A stretch of 64,000 nucleotides of DNA from Marixanthomonas ophiurae. Its GTDB lineage: Bacteria; Bacteroidota; Bacteroidia; Flavobacteriales; Flavobacteriaceae. Location: contig NZ_QVID01000001.1 in assembly GCF_003413745.1 (NCBI RefSeq), positions 1,488,001 through 1,552,000 on the forward strand. Reading direction: 5' to 3'. Numbering within the stretch: position 1 is the first letter of the stretch; each line of letters starts with the position of its first letter. Below the pieces are notes generated by a model that worked only from the letters and a program-made list of their open reading frames with translations, did not search any database and was not told the DNA's origin. Position numbers and translations under genes: made by a program. Below, piece by piece: positions 7,326-17,033 of this stretch.

Positions 7326-8411
7326 ATGCAAAACAGCAAAAAACTACGCAATTGGTTAGAAGCATTTGGCCTTGATCATCCATTGGTCATTGCAGGTCCT
7401 TGTAGTGCCGAAACCCAAGAACAAGTGTTAAAAATAGCACATCAGTTAAAAGATACTGATACTACCGTACTCCGCGCCGGAATATGGAAACCCAGAACTC
7501 GACCAGGAAACTTTGAAGGGGTTGGAGCTTTAGGGCTTAAATGGCTTCAAGAAGCGAAAGACCAAACCGGTATGTTAACCACCACCGAAGTAGCGAATGC
7601 AAACCATGTAGATCTAGCATTAAAGCACGATATTGATATATTATGGATTGGCGCCAGAACCACCGTTTCTCCTTTTGTGGTTCAAGAAATAGCAGATGCA
7701 TTGCAAGGAACCGATAAAACGGTGTTAATTAAAAACCCCGTAAACCCAGATTTAGCATTGTGGTTAGGTGCAGTAGAACGCTTTTACAGTGCAAATGTTC
7801 AAAATTTAGGAGTGATTCACCGAGGTTTTTCCACGTATGAAAAAACAAAATACCGAAACAATCCCGAGTGGCAAATACCTATTGACCTTCAAAATCAATT
7901 TCCAGATTTACCGTTGATTTTAGATCCTTCACATATTGCTGGCAGACGAGATATTATTTTTGAGTTATGCCAAACAGCATTAGATTTAAATTACGATGGA
8001 CTTATGGTCGAAACACATTACGATCCCGACAATGCTTGGAGTGATGCTAAACAACAAATAACGCCACAGACATTAGATCAAATGACAGTCGATCTCCGCA
8101 TCCGTAAAAAAGGAGATGATAAAGTGGCGTTTAACAATGAATTGAGCAAATTACGGGCGCAAATAGATGTGATCGATGACAAAATCGTACAAATGATGGG
8201 CAAACGAATGAAGATTGCTGACAACATTGGGGTGCTTAAAAAAGATCATAACGTAGCTATTTTGCAAGTAAAACGATGGAACGAAATCTTGGGCAGGATG
8301 ATTTTGGCCGGAGAACACAACAAGCTGAGTGAAGAATTTGTATTGCGATTATACAAGGCAATTCACCAAGAATCCATTGGACATCAAAAGAAAGTTTTTA
8401 AAGAAGAGTGA
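7326..8411 (+). CDS. Bifunctional DAHP synthase / chorismate mutase
   Basis: A 361-residue fusion. Residues about 1-255 are a class I-beta DAHP synthase (GPCSAET at 24-30, GIWKPRTRPG, IKNPVNP, DPSHIAG), which joins phosphoenolpyruvate and erythrose 4-phosphate at the start of the shikimate pathway. Residues about 265-355 are an AroQ-type chorismate mutase helix bundle (LRAQIDVIDDKIVQMMGKR), which makes prephenate for Tyr and Phe and in such fusions commonly acts as the allosteric sensor. Regulation by the attenuator upstream is likely. rsgA follows after 30 bases. The neighbouring tyrA/pheA genes often found beside it are not in the window; aroA lies 9 kb away. Confidence 0.92.
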   Translation: MQNSKKLRNWLEAFGLDHPLVIAGPCSAETQEQVLKIAHQLKDTDTTVLRAGIWKPRTRPGNFEGVGALGLKWLQEAKDQTGMLTTTEVANANHVDLALKHDIDILWIGARTTVSPFVVQEIADALQGTDKTVLIKNPVNPDLALWLGAVERFYSANVQNLGVIHRGFSTYEKTKYRNNPEWQIPIDLQNQFPDLPLILDPSHIAGRRDIIFELCQTALDLNYDGLMVETHYDPDNAWSDAKQQITPQTLDQMTVDLRIRKKGDDKVAFNNELSKLRAQIDVIDDKIVQMMGKRMKIADNIGVLKKDHNVAILQVKRWNEILGRMILAGEHNKLSEEFVLRLYKAIHQESIGHQKKVFKEE

Positions 8412-8441
8412 CTTTCAATTTAATTTTACACTTTTGTATTT

Positions 8442-9392
8442 ATGAAAGGCACTGTTTATAAATCTACCGGAAGCTGGTACACCGTAAAATCGCAACAAGG
8501 TGATTTTTATCAATGCCGTATAAAAGGGAAATTTAGAATAGGAGGTATAAAAAGCACAAATCCTGTGGCTGTTGGTGACCATGTGGCCTTCAAAGTAGAG
8601 ACAAAAGGCGATGAAACAGTTGGTGTTATTCATAAAATTGAATCACGGGATAATTACATCATCAGAAAATCGGTCAATCTTTCTAAACAGACGCACATTA
8701 TTGCTGCGAACATAGATGTTGCCTTTTTGTTAGTTACTTTTAATAATCCACCAACTTTCACCACTTTTATAGATCGTTTTTTAATCACAGCCGAAGCTTA
8801 CCATGTTAAGGCTGTTTTGCTTTTCAACAAAATAGATTTGTACAATGAAGACGAGTTGCTAGAAATAAAATATCTTGCTGCGCTATATCGGGAGATTGGT
8901 TATGATTGTATCGGTATTTCGGCAAAAACTGGAAAGAATGTAGATAAGGTAAAAGCTTTAATGCAAGATAAGGTGAGTGTGTTCTCAGGTCACAGCGGTA
9001 CAGGGAAATCTACACTAGTTAATATTATTGAAGCTAACCTTGATTTAAAAACTGCTAAAATATCTGAACAACATCAACAAGGTCAACATACCACTACTTT
9101 TGCTGAAATGTACGATCTATCCTTTGGGGCTCAAATTATTGATACACCCGGAATTCGTGGATTTGGTGTAGTAGAAATAGATAAAGAAGAGCTGGGTGAC
9201 TATTTTCCAGAATTTTTTGAACTTAAACAAGAGTGTAAATTCAACAATTGTCTTCATATAAATGAACCCCAATGCGCCATAAAAGATGCGCTGGAAAATC
9301 AAGAAATTGCGTGGTCTCGTTATAAAAGTTACTTACAGATTTTAGAAGGAGAAGACGACGGATACCGGAAGGATATTTATAAAAAGGAATAA
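8442..9392 (+). CDS. rsgA: Ribosome small subunit-dependent GTPase RsgA
   Basis: A 316-residue circularly permuted GTPase: N-terminal OB fold (about 1-70), G4 motif NKID (129-132) preceding G1 GHSGTGKS (183-190) and G3 DTPG (234-237), then a C-terminal zinc knuckle with Cys265, Cys270, His272 and Cys278. RsgA helps late maturation of the 30S subunit. All motifs are intact and the length is typical. It probably shares the transcript of the DAHP synthase gene. Confidence 0.95.
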   Translation: MKGTVYKSTGSWYTVKSQQGDFYQCRIKGKFRIGGIKSTNPVAVGDHVAFKVETKGDETVGVIHKIESRDNYIIRKSVNLSKQTHIIAANIDVAFLLVTFNNPPTFTTFIDRFLITAEAYHVKAVLLFNKIDLYNEDELLEIKYLAALYREIGYDCIGISAKTGKNVDKVKALMQDKVSVFSGHSGTGKSTLVNIIEANLDLKTAKISEQHQQGQHTTTFAEMYDLSFGAQIIDTPGIRGFGVVEIDKEELGDYFPEFFELKQECKFNNCLHINEPQCAIKDALENQEIAWSRYKSYLQILEGEDDGYRKDIYKKE

Positions 9393-9530
9393 GGTTCTAG
9401 ATACAAATTTTTGATCCCCAATGGGCTCACAAATTCACTCGAACTAACCTGAGATGTCCTAAATAGATTTGGTAGTCAGTTCGAATGATTTTGATTGATC
9501 TGTAAGGTCAAACAAAATAGTATCGAGAAC
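9393..9530. repeat. Large imperfect intergenic palindrome (138 bp)
   Basis: The whole gap between rsgA and the prenyl synthase gene is one nested inverted repeat. Outer arms: GTTCTAGATAC (9394-9404) and GTATCGAGAAC (9520-9530), 10 of 11 paired. Inner arms: TCACTCGAACT (9435-9445) and AGTTCGAATGA (9478-9488), 10 of 11. The arms flank a 25-base core. It starts one base after the rsgA stop and ends just before the convergent gene's stop, so it may be a dispersed palindromic repeat that also folds as a 3' RNA structure. No reading frame in it is convincing. Confidence 0.6.
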
Positions 9531-9535
9531 ACGAA

Positions 9536-10513
9536 CTATTTTTTTCGTTCTATCACATAATTTACCATCAATTCTAACGAGTCTTTATAAGGTGATTTTG
9601 GATATTTCTGAAGAATTTGCAACGCACGTTGCTGATAGTCTTTCATTTTTGAAACAGCATATTCAAGACCGCCAGAATCTTTAACAAAAGCAATGACTTG
9701 CTTTACTCTTTTTTTGTCTTTATTATAGTTTTTTACTGAATTGATAATCCATCGCTTATCTTTGGGCGGAACCGTATTTAACGTATAAATTAACGGAAGC
9801 GTCATTTTTTGTTCTTTAATATCGATTCCGGTGGGTTTGCCTATTTTTTCTTCACCATAATCGAAAAGATCATCTTTTATTTGAAAAGCAATCCCGATTA
9901 ACTCCCCAAATTCGCGCATGGCTTCTACCTCTTCTTTAGGGGCATTGACGGATTGTGCTCCCATCGCACAACAAGCAGCAATGAGTGTAGCTGTTTTTTG
10001 GCGGATAATATCAAAATAAATGGCTTCGGTAATATCAAGTCGGCGGGCTTTTTCAATTTGAAGTAATTCGCCCTCGCTCATTTCACGAACGGCTACCGAT
10101 ATGATTTTAAGCAGATCAAAGTCTTCGTGATCAATAGAAAGTAATAATCCTTTTGAGAGCAGATAATCACCAACTAAAACGGCGATTTTATTTTTCCAAA
10201 GGGCATTAATGGAAAAGAAACCCCTACGGCGATTGCTGTCGTCCACTACGTCATCGTGAACCAAAGTTGCGGTATGAATAAGCTCAATAACCGAAGCGCC
10301 ACGATAGGTGCGTTCTTCCACTGTGCCGTTGCCCGTCATCTTTGCGATAAGAAAAACGAACATAGGTCGCATTTGTTTCCCTTTTCTATTTACTACATAG
10401 TGGGTAATGCGATTGAGCAAAGCCACTTTTGATGACATGGCTCCCGAGAACTTTTTTTCAAAAAGTTCCATTTCAGTTTCAATGGGAAGTTTTATTTGGG
10501 AAACGATTTTCAT
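9536..10513 (-). CDS. Polyprenyl diphosphate synthase (trans-type, long chain)
   Basis: A 325-residue all-trans prenyl synthase with both aspartate-rich motifs: DDVVD (87-91, FARM) and KDDLFDYG (near 215, SARM), plus GKQMRP near 45-50. It condenses isopentenyl diphosphate units to make the side chain of menaquinone or a related lipid; small residues before the first motif agree with a long-chain product, but chain length cannot be fixed from sequence. It is a single-gene transcript, convergent with rsgA and divergent from the secreted protein at 10610. Confidence 0.92.
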   Translation of the reverse strand: MKIVSQIKLPIETEMELFEKKFSGAMSSKVALLNRITHYVVNRKGKQMRPMFVFLIAKMTGNGTVEERTYRGASVIELIHTATLVHDDVVDDSNRRRGFFSINALWKNKIAVLVGDYLLSKGLLLSIDHEDFDLLKIISVAVREMSEGELLQIEKARRLDITEAIYFDIIRQKTATLIAACCAMGAQSVNAPKEEVEAMREFGELIGIAFQIKDDLFDYGEEKIGKPTGIDIKEQKMTLPLIYTLNTVPPKDKRWIINSVKNYNKDKKRVKQVIAFVKDSGGLEYAVSKMKDYQQRALQILQKYPKSPYKDSLELMVNYVIERKK

Positions 10514-10548
10514 TGATGCATCAAAAATAAGTTAAAAAGGGAAAATAG

Positions 10549-10580
10549 TTGTGTTGAATAATACCTTTTATGTAATTTAG
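10549..10580 (+). promoter_or_regulatory. Candidate promoter of the 10610 secreted protein gene
   Basis: TTG at 10549-10551 (or 10554-10556) and TAATTTAG at 10573-10580 (7 of 8 to TAnnTTTG) with a 21- or 16-base spacer, 29 bases before the ATG at 10610. Confidence 0.4.
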
Positions 10581-10609
10581 CAGCTTAATTAAACAAAAAT
10601 ATATTTATT

Positions 10610-11491
10610 ATGAAAAAAATTACTTTATTAGCAGCTTTTTTTGCTGCTTTTGCTATGAATGCACAGACTGTGTTATTTGAAGATGATTTTGAAAGTTATG
10701 ATAACTTTATCATTGAAAATGTTGGAGATTATACATTAGTAGATGTAGATGGTTTGCCAACTTATGGGTTTACTGGTATAACTTATGATAACTCTGGATA
10801 TACAGGTGCTTTTATTGTTTTTAACTCAACGGCTACTGCTCCTCCTTTAGAGCCTAGTGCTGATTCAGACTGGAGTGCTAGAAGTGGAGAAAAGGCAATG
10901 GCATGCTTTGCTGCTGTACCTGACGGAGCTCAATTTAATGATGATTGGTTAATCTCTCCTGCTATTGAATTAGGAGCATCAGGAAACACCGTTGAATTTT
11001 GGGCTAAAGCAGCCGATGCAACTTATTCTGATGAAAGATTTAACGTAGGTGTATCTACTACTGGTACTGATCCAGGTGATTTTTCTTTTATAGCAAGCGA
11101 TTTACAAGCTCCTGCTATTGATTATACAGATTTTAGTTTTGACTTAGATTTCTTAGCTGGGGAAACTGTATACATTGCTATCAATGTAGTAAGTGAAGAT
11201 CAATTTGGATTTGTAATGGATGATTTCAAAGTAACTTCTGATGTACTAAGTGTTAATGAGCAATCTTTTGATGGATTTGAATATTTTGTTGATAACAACA
11301 ATTTAAAAATTTCTGCAGATAGAGCTTTTGAAAGTGTAAATTTATTCAATGTTTTAGGGCAAGAAGTTGTTTCTAAAAACCTTTCTAACACTAGTGAAGT
11401 AATCAACATTGCTTCTTTACAGTCTGGTGTCTATATTACTACTGTTACTATTGATGGAGCTAAAAAATCTTTCAAAATAGTTAAACAATAA
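10610..11491 (+). CDS. Secreted choice-of-anchor J protein with T9SS sorting domain
   Basis: A 293-residue secreted protein: signal peptide about 1-19 (MKKITLLAAFFAAFAMNAQ), a choice-of-anchor J type beta-sandwich (about 22-205; FEDDFESYDN near the start and DDWLISPAIELG), and a C-terminal type A sorting domain from about 215 (LFNVLGQEV then LQSGVYITTV and a basic tail). The sorting domain directs export through the type IX system and is then removed. The sandwich is a general adhesion or binding module; ligand unknown. A strong terminator follows. Confidence 0.85.
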   Translation: MKKITLLAAFFAAFAMNAQTVLFEDDFESYDNFIIENVGDYTLVDVDGLPTYGFTGITYDNSGYTGAFIVFNSTATAPPLEPSADSDWSARSGEKAMACFAAVPDGAQFNDDWLISPAIELGASGNTVEFWAKAADATYSDERFNVGVSTTGTDPGDFSFIASDLQAPAIDYTDFSFDLDFLAGETVYIAINVVSEDQFGFVMDDFKVTSDVLSVNEQSFDGFEYFVDNNNLKISADRAFESVNLFNVLGQEVVSKNLSNTSEVINIASLQSGVYITTVTIDGAKKSFKIVKQ

Positions 11492-11512
11492 AACTTTTTT
11501 AAAGTCATATTT

Positions 11513-11546
11513 AAAGCACCTGAGGTTTAACCTTAGGTGCTTTTTT
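11513..11546 (+). terminator. Rho-independent terminator
   Basis: Stem AAAGCACCTGAGG (11513-11525) pairs with CCTTAGGTGCTTT (11531-11543), 12 Watson-Crick pairs and one G-U, 5-base loop, followed by a T run to 11546. It closes the 10610 gene and lies 12 bases before the next start. Confidence 0.9.
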
Positions 11547-11558
11547 AATTTATCATAA

Positions 11559-12911
11559 ATGAAACTTACTTTACCTACCTTGACAATTCTATTTTTAAGT
11601 TGTTTTTTTCTCTCCTGTAATACAGATGATTTTATTCCTAAAGCTGAAATCGAAGAACAAGAAACAGTATTAAGTGATGATATAACAACATATAACGATA
11701 ATGCCTTTTTTAAAGGTTATACACTTATTGCTCCTTTATTATCCAACAATATTTACTTGATTAACATGGAAGGATTTGTTGTGAAAAAGTGGGAATCAGA
11801 AAATAGAGGAATAGCAAATTATTTAACTGAAGAAGGAAACTTAGTAAGATCGTATATAGTTTCTAATCAAACATTTTCCTTTGCTGGAACAACTGGTGGA
11901 ATTGAAATATTTAATTTTGAAGGTCAAAAAATTTGGAATTGGGAGTATAGTACCCCGGAATATAGTATGCATCACGATATAGAGATTCTTCCAAATGGCA
12001 ATATCTTGGCATCAGTTTGGGACAGAAAAACTTCACAAGAAGCTATCGAAAAAGGTAGAAACCCTAATTTACTTTTTAATAGCGAAGTATGGCCTGATAG
12101 AATCATAGAAGTAAAACCTCTTGGTAATAACAATGCTGAAATAATTTGGGAATGGTCTATATGGGATCATTTAATTCAGGATTTTGATAGTTCAAAAGAA
12201 AATTTTGGAGTAGTTGCTGAGCATCCAGAATTAGCAGACATTAATTACTCTAATGGTGAAGCTAATTTTAACCATGTTAACTCTCTATTTTATATAGAAG
12301 AATTTGATCAAATTGTTTTTAGTAGCAGAAGGTTTAATGAGTTTTTTATTATTGATCACTCTACCACTACTCAAGAAGCGACTTCTCATACTGGAGGACA
12401 ATTTAATAAAGGAGGTGATTTTTTATACAGATGGGGAAATCCTAAAGCTTACAAGGGTGGCACTGATGAAAATCAAAAATTATTTGGTCAACATGATGTT
12501 ACATACATTGCAAACAAGCCAAATAATTCTGGAAATTTCCTAGTATTTAATAACGAAAAACATGAAACATTGTCATCTGTTGATGAAATTAATATCCCAC
12601 AACAAGCTGACGGCTCTTACAATTTGGAACCAAACGTAAACAATTATCCTTTACATTCAGCTTGGTCTTATGTAAATACAGAAATTAATTCTCCAATTCT
12701 CTCTGGAGCAAGACGCTTAAAAAATGGGAACACATTAATTACTTCAGGCACAAAAGGGTTATTATTAGAAATAGACAGTGACGACAATGTCGTATGGAAA
12801 TATACACTTCCTTTGGAGGATAAAAGAATTTTTAAAAGTTTTCGTTATTCAATTGATCAACCTCCTTTTGAAGGTGAAAAACTTCCTGTTTTAAATGAAA
12901 AGGTAGAATAA
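11559..12911 (+). CDS. Arylsulfotransferase (ASST) family lipoprotein
   Basis: A 450-residue lipoprotein (lipobox LSCFFLSC, Cys20). The body is a beta-propeller of the ASST family: GFVVKKW, NYLTEEGNLVRS, HHDIEILPNGNILA, IWEWSIWDHLIQD, FNHVNSLFYIE, GDFLYRWGNP, FGQHDVTYI and ARRLKNGNTLIT repeats. Members transfer sulfate between phenolic compounds without PAPS, using a histidine; several His in propeller loops are present, but I cannot assign the catalytic one. It follows a terminator and has no obvious TAnnTTTG, so its promoter is unclear. Many Bacteroidota homologues are uncharacterised. Confidence 0.78.
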   Translation: MKLTLPTLTILFLSCFFLSCNTDDFIPKAEIEEQETVLSDDITTYNDNAFFKGYTLIAPLLSNNIYLINMEGFVVKKWESENRGIANYLTEEGNLVRSYIVSNQTFSFAGTTGGIEIFNFEGQKIWNWEYSTPEYSMHHDIEILPNGNILASVWDRKTSQEAIEKGRNPNLLFNSEVWPDRIIEVKPLGNNNAEIIWEWSIWDHLIQDFDSSKENFGVVAEHPELADINYSNGEANFNHVNSLFYIEEFDQIVFSSRRFNEFFIIDHSTTTQEATSHTGGQFNKGGDFLYRWGNPKAYKGGTDENQKLFGQHDVTYIANKPNNSGNFLVFNNEKHETLSSVDEINIPQQADGSYNLEPNVNNYPLHSAWSYVNTEINSPILSGARRLKNGNTLITSGTKGLLLEIDSDDNVVWKYTLPLEDKRIFKSFRYSIDQPPFEGEKLPVLNEKVE

Positions 12912-12926
12912 GGTTTATTAACAAGG

Positions 12927-13967
12927 TTAACTTTTATTCGCCAGTTGCCCGCAGGCCGCATCAATATCCTTTCCACGACTTCTACGTACGGTAACTGGGA
13001 TTTTGTTTTTTTCCAGTTTTTCTATATACATATCGAGTGCTGAGTTTACAGCTTGTTGAAACTCGCCATCATCAATAGGGTTGTACTCAATCAAATTAAT
13101 TTTACAAGGAACCGATTGGCAAAATTGTACCAAAGCATCCACGTCTTTTTCGGTGTCGTTTATATTGTTCCAAACAATATATTCGTAGGTAATGCGACGG
13201 TTTGTTTTGGCATACCAATATTCAAGCGATTCCCGGAGGTCTGGCAGGGTAAAGCTTTTTGCGAATGGCATAATCTGTTCCCGCGTTTCCTGAATAGCAG
13301 AATGCAACGAAACAGCCAGATTGAATTTAACCTCGTCATCGGCCAGTTTTTTTATCATTTTAGGTACACCCGATGTGGAAAGCGTAATCCGTTTCGGTGA
13401 CATGCCTAGTCCTTCTTCAGAAGTAATCATTTTAACAGACTCTAAGACGTTTTTATAGTTCATCAATGGTTCGCCCATTCCCATATACACAATGTTAGAT
13501 AGAGGCTTGTCGTGATATAGCAAGCTTTCTTTGTGAATAGCAACCACTTGATCAAAAATTTCATCTGGGTTTAGATTTCGCATTCGTTTTAATCGGGAAG
13601 TTGCGCAAAATTTACAATCTAAACTGCAACCAACTTGTGAAGAAACACAAGCCGTTGTCCGGGATTTAGTAGGGATCAACACCGACTCTACCACAAAACC
13701 ATCGTGCAATTTAACGGCATTTTTAATGGTGCCATCGTTGCTTTTTTGCAAGCTGTCCACTTCAATATGATTTATCACAAAGTTTTGCTCTAAGTGCGTA
13801 CGAGTTTCTTTTGAGATATTCGTCATATCCTCAAAACTGTGGATGCCTTTATTCCACAACCACTCGTAGACTTGGTTGCCTCGAAAAGCTTGATCGCCAA
13901 TGCTTACAAAAAAGTCACGTAACTCTTGTTTTGATAATGCGCGGATGTCTTTTTTATCTGAAACCAT
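12927..13967 (-). CDS. rlmN: Dual-specificity 23S rRNA/tRNA A-2 methyltransferase RlmN
   Basis: A 346-residue radical SAM enzyme. The cluster motif CSLDCKFC gives Cys114, Cys118 and Cys121, and Cys339 near the C terminus (DAACGQL) is the residue that becomes transiently methylated. It methylates A2503 of 23S rRNA and A37 of some tRNAs. Length and motifs are standard. It is convergent with the ASST gene (15-base gap) and appears to be transcribed alone. Confidence 0.96.
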   Translation of the reverse strand: MVSDKKDIRALSKQELRDFFVSIGDQAFRGNQVYEWLWNKGIHSFEDMTNISKETRTHLEQNFVINHIEVDSLQKSNDGTIKNAVKLHDGFVVESVLIPTKSRTTACVSSQVGCSLDCKFCATSRLKRMRNLNPDEIFDQVVAIHKESLLYHDKPLSNIVYMGMGEPLMNYKNVLESVKMITSEEGLGMSPKRITLSTSGVPKMIKKLADDEVKFNLAVSLHSAIQETREQIMPFAKSFTLPDLRESLEYWYAKTNRRITYEYIVWNNINDTEKDVDALVQFCQSVPCKINLIEYNPIDDGEFQQAVNSALDMYIEKLEKNKIPVTVRRSRGKDIDAACGQLANKS

Positions 13968-13974
13968 AAGATTG

Positions 13975-13982
13975 CAAAATTA
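13975..13982 (-). promoter_or_regulatory. Candidate -7 element of rlmN
   Basis: Minus strand TAATTTTG, exact to TAnnTTTG, 7 bases before the ATG. The leader would be extremely short or absent, similar to gldA. Confidence 0.33.
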
Positions 13983-14147
13983 AGGTATAGAAATTTGTTT
14001 ATGGAACGTTTAAGAAGTATTTATTTATGGATGCTAGGTGTTGGAGGTTTTCGCCTTCGATATACCTCTCCTATCGTCTACGCACTCAGGCACCGAAGAA
14101 ATAAAAACCGGTCAATTTTAATCAGGGAAGTTCATTCACACCAACTA

Positions 14148-15806
14148 CTACCTACTGACAATAATTTTTTTGGTAATGCTAGAATTAGAGTCCAGATCGG
14201 TTAATTGTAAAAAATACATGCCTTCAGCAGTTTGGGCTACCGAAATAGTATTCATAGTACTAGAAACAGATCCTTGGCTTATTTGTTGACCTGTTATGCT
14301 ATAAAAATGATACGATAGGTTAGGGTAGCGGCTGTTCATTATCGTGATGGTTTCAGAAGCTGGGTTTGGATATATTTTTAACTCTCCTGTAATATCAAAA
14401 TCTGGAACGTTCAGCAAGTTTTGTGTTGTTTCCAGTTGGGTTTGTCCTGTTTCATTAGGATCCAACCATTCTTTAAGCCGTTTATTAGATGTCGATCCGG
14501 TATCCCAAGAAACGGCTAATCTTCCATAGATATCGTATTTATTATTGTTTTCCAGTCCATCACAGGACGAATTACCGGCATATAGTTGCCCGATTATTTT
14601 TCCGTTTTGATTAAACAATGGTGAACCGGATGAACCACTTTCGGTTGTTCCTATTTCCCAACCATTTCCTTCGCCTACAGATGCTCCTCCAATTAACCAC
14701 ACTTCGGTACCATTGGCTGTTTCATGTATCGCTCCTGAATTGTCTCTACATATTTTCATAATATCACCATTGGGATGGTGAATACCTATTTCATATAATG
14801 GTAACTCGTCCGTAATGTCCCAACCTGCAAAAGCAACATCCCAAGAAGAGGGAATGCTATTGTAGAGCTCTACTAAAGCAAAATCACTGATGTTGTTAGC
14901 TGCTTTTAGTTCTGCTCCGCTCATAGTAAAGTTTGTCTGAAGATCTGGGCTAAGTTTATCTTCCCCACAAACTGGACTCGGGCTCATCCAGTTAAATCTA
15001 ACGGACCAAAAAGCGGGGTCGCTATTGTCTAGACAATGGTTTCCAGTAAGTAAATAAGGTTTTTTGTCTTTATTGGTATTGTTAATAAGAACAGCGGAAC
15101 ATAAATAGCCATTTCCTAAATTAAGGAGTGCAACTGCTTTTTTCAGAATATCTTTTTGACTATCGAAGTCTTCTCCAATGGGGCAATTAACATCGTAGTT
15201 ACAATCACCAGAATCGTTTAATCCTCGAGTTCCGTCCATGTATCGCTCCACTTTTCCCATTCGGTATCCGTGTATAATGCTCTTTATATTTAGAAGTACT
15301 TCTTCATTTACAGATTCAGGTTCATAATATTCCAACCAAATTTTGTCTCCATTTATAAACCAAGAACCTAATTGTTGGTTGTTGCGATTCTGGTTTGTAG
15401 TTAATGGTAGTAATACATCAGTTTTGTCGTCATTATATAAAAACAGTTTGGCGCCATTCGGAATATAAAAATCACCGAAGTTAAGGCTCAAATTAACTGC
15501 GTTGGGTGAACTTATGGCAATACGCCATAGTTTATCACCATTATCCAATTGGGTAACAGTACCGTCTTTATGAACATCTATTTTTAAATTTCGCTTAATA
15601 CCATATCGCCAAGGGAGGCTTTTATCGCGATCGTTTATACTGTCTTCACGATGAAGAGCTAAAAGGTCTAGGGGAGGAAGGTTGATGGTTGTAGCGTCAT
15701 CATTGTTTTCTATACCCCAGCTAATAGGAGTGTCGACGGTAGTTTCTTGAGAAAAAACCGTGCAAATAGAAAAAACAAAAAAGAATAAAAAAGTAGTTTT
15801 TTTCAT
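14148..15806 (-). CDS. Secreted trypsin-like (lysyl endopeptidase-type) protease with T9SS sorting domain
   Basis: A 552-residue exported protease. Signal peptide about 1-20; a prodomain to about 200; then an S1 chymotrypsin-fold domain with the triad His257 (LLTGNHCLD), Asp308 (NISDFALVEL) and Ser393 (ESGSSGSPLF). Cysteine-rich spacing (Cys202, Cys208, Cys236, Cys258, Cys280) recalls lysyl endopeptidases such as Achromobacter protease I. The C-terminal about 75 residues (LKIYPNPASETITI ... GMYFLQL) form a type A T9SS sorting domain. It acts outside the cell on proteins; lysine specificity is inferred from the family only. Confidence 0.87.
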   Translation of the reverse strand: MKKTTFLFFFVFSICTVFSQETTVDTPISWGIENNDDATTINLPPLDLLALHREDSINDRDKSLPWRYGIKRNLKIDVHKDGTVTQLDNGDKLWRIAISSPNAVNLSLNFGDFYIPNGAKLFLYNDDKTDVLLPLTTNQNRNNQQLGSWFINGDKIWLEYYEPESVNEEVLLNIKSIIHGYRMGKVERYMDGTRGLNDSGDCNYDVNCPIGEDFDSQKDILKKAVALLNLGNGYLCSAVLINNTNKDKKPYLLTGNHCLDNSDPAFWSVRFNWMSPSPVCGEDKLSPDLQTNFTMSGAELKAANNISDFALVELYNSIPSSWDVAFAGWDITDELPLYEIGIHHPNGDIMKICRDNSGAIHETANGTEVWLIGGASVGEGNGWEIGTTESGSSGSPLFNQNGKIIGQLYAGNSSCDGLENNNKYDIYGRLAVSWDTGSTSNKRLKEWLDPNETGQTQLETTQNLLNVPDFDITGELKIYPNPASETITIMNSRYPNLSYHFYSITGQQISQGSVSSTMNTISVAQTAEGMYFLQLTDLDSNSSITKKIIVSR

Positions 15807-15883
15807 ACGCTCTTGATATTGATGCGACTACACTACCACAAGGTACTTTTTTATTTTGAAACAAGAAAATCATTATCCTTTTT

Positions 15884-15917
15884 TAAAAGCAAAAATCCTG
15901 ATTGTTACATCAGGATT
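15884..15917 (-). terminator. Rho-independent terminator of queA
   Basis: AATCCTGA (15894-15901) and TCAGGATT (15910-15917) form a perfect 8-bp stem with an 8-base loop. On the minus strand the stem is followed by a T-rich run, so it ends the transcript coming from queA. Confidence 0.85.
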
Positions 15918-15948
15918 CTTCAAAAGTTCAAAATAGTTGTTTTGTTAC

Positions 15949-17004
15949 TTATATGATAAGCATAGCATCACCATATGTATAAAATCTGTATTTTTCTTTT
16001 ACGGCTTCAGCATAGGCTTCTTTAACAAAATCATGACCTGCAAAGGCCGCGACCATCATCAATAATGTTGATTTTGGTGTATGGAAATTGGTTACCATAC
16101 AGTTTGCTATACTGAAATCATAAGGAGGGAAAATAAATTTATTAGTCCATCCAGCATACGGGTTGAGCATAAGGTTTGAGGATACTGAACTCTCTAACGC
16201 ACGCATTACGGTTGTTCCCACGGCACAAACCCGTTTTTTTCTGTTGTTACCTCCGTTGATTATGTCTACCGATTCTTGCGGAATCGCAATTTCTTCAGAA
16301 TCCATTTTATGTTTTGAGAGGTCTTCCACCTCAACTGGACTAAAAGTACCTAAACCAACGTGTAAAGTAACTTCGGCAAAATTGATGCCTTTTATTTCAA
16401 GGCGCTTCAATAAATGTTTTGAAAAGTGCAGTCCAGCAGTTGGTGCAGCAACGGCTCCTTCTTCTTTTGCAAAGATTGTTTGATAGCGTTCTGCATCTTC
16501 TGGCTCTACATCTCTTTTAATGTATTTAGGCAATGGAGTTTCGCCTAATTCCGTCAATTTACTTCTAAATTCTTCATACGATCCATCAAACAAAAATCGA
16601 AGCGTACGCCCACGAGAAGTGGTATTGTCTATAACTTCAGCCACTAACGATTCGTCTTCGCCAAAATATAGTTTATTACCAATTCTTATTTTACGAGCAG
16701 GATCTACCAAAACGTCCCAAAGACGGGTTTCTGGGTTTAGTTCACGTAAAAGGAAAACCTCAATACGAGCCCCTGTTTTTTCTTTGTTTCCAAACAACCG
16801 TGCTGGAAAAACCTTGGTGTTGTTTAATACCATTACATCGTCTTCTTCAAAATAGTCGATGAGGTCTTTAAACATCTTATGCTCAATGGTCTTCTCTTTT
16901 CGGTTTAAAACCATTAGTCTGGCTTCATCGCGGTTAGATGCTGGATATTCTGCCAAAAGTTCTTCTGGCAGTTCGAAATTGAAATTAGAAAGTTTCATTC
17001 CCAT
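15949..17004 (-). CDS. queA: tRNA preQ1(34) S-adenosylmethionine ribosyltransferase-isomerase QueA
   Basis: A 351-residue QueA: transfers and isomerises the ribosyl group of SAM onto preQ1 in the wobble base of tRNA, a late step of queuosine synthesis. Family motifs are present ([52 protein letters not shown]). The first ATG is at 17004 and a second at 16998 (MKLSNF) fits the family start equally well. It lies 76 bases after aroA and has its own likely promoter and terminator. Confidence 0.96.
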   Translation of the reverse strand: MGMKLSNFNFELPEELLAEYPASNRDEARLMVLNRKEKTIEHKMFKDLIDYFEEDDVMVLNNTKVFPARLFGNKEKTGARIEVFLLRELNPETRLWDVLVDPARKIRIGNKLYFGEDESLVAEVIDNTTSRGRTLRFLFDGSYEEFRSKLTELGETPLPKYIKRDVEPEDAERYQTIFAKEEGAVAAPTAGLHFSKHLLKRLEIKGINFAEVTLHVGLGTFSPVEVEDLSKHKMDSEEIAIPQESVDIINGGNNRKKRVCAVGTTVMRALESSVSSNLMLNPYAGWTNKFIFPPYDFSIANCMVTNFHTPKSTLLMMVAAFAGHDFVKEAYAEAVKEKYRFYTYGDAMLII

Positions 17005-17033
17005 AGAAAGTGGTGTTTTGTCTTGAAAAGCTG

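Noticed and set aside
13995-14204. Plus-strand frame of 69 codons between rlmN and the secreted protease gene
   Set aside because: Its end overlaps the protease gene on the other strand, the composition is unlike a protein here (Arg and Leu rich, no domain), and there is no promoter of the local type. The 180-base gap holds nothing else I can support.
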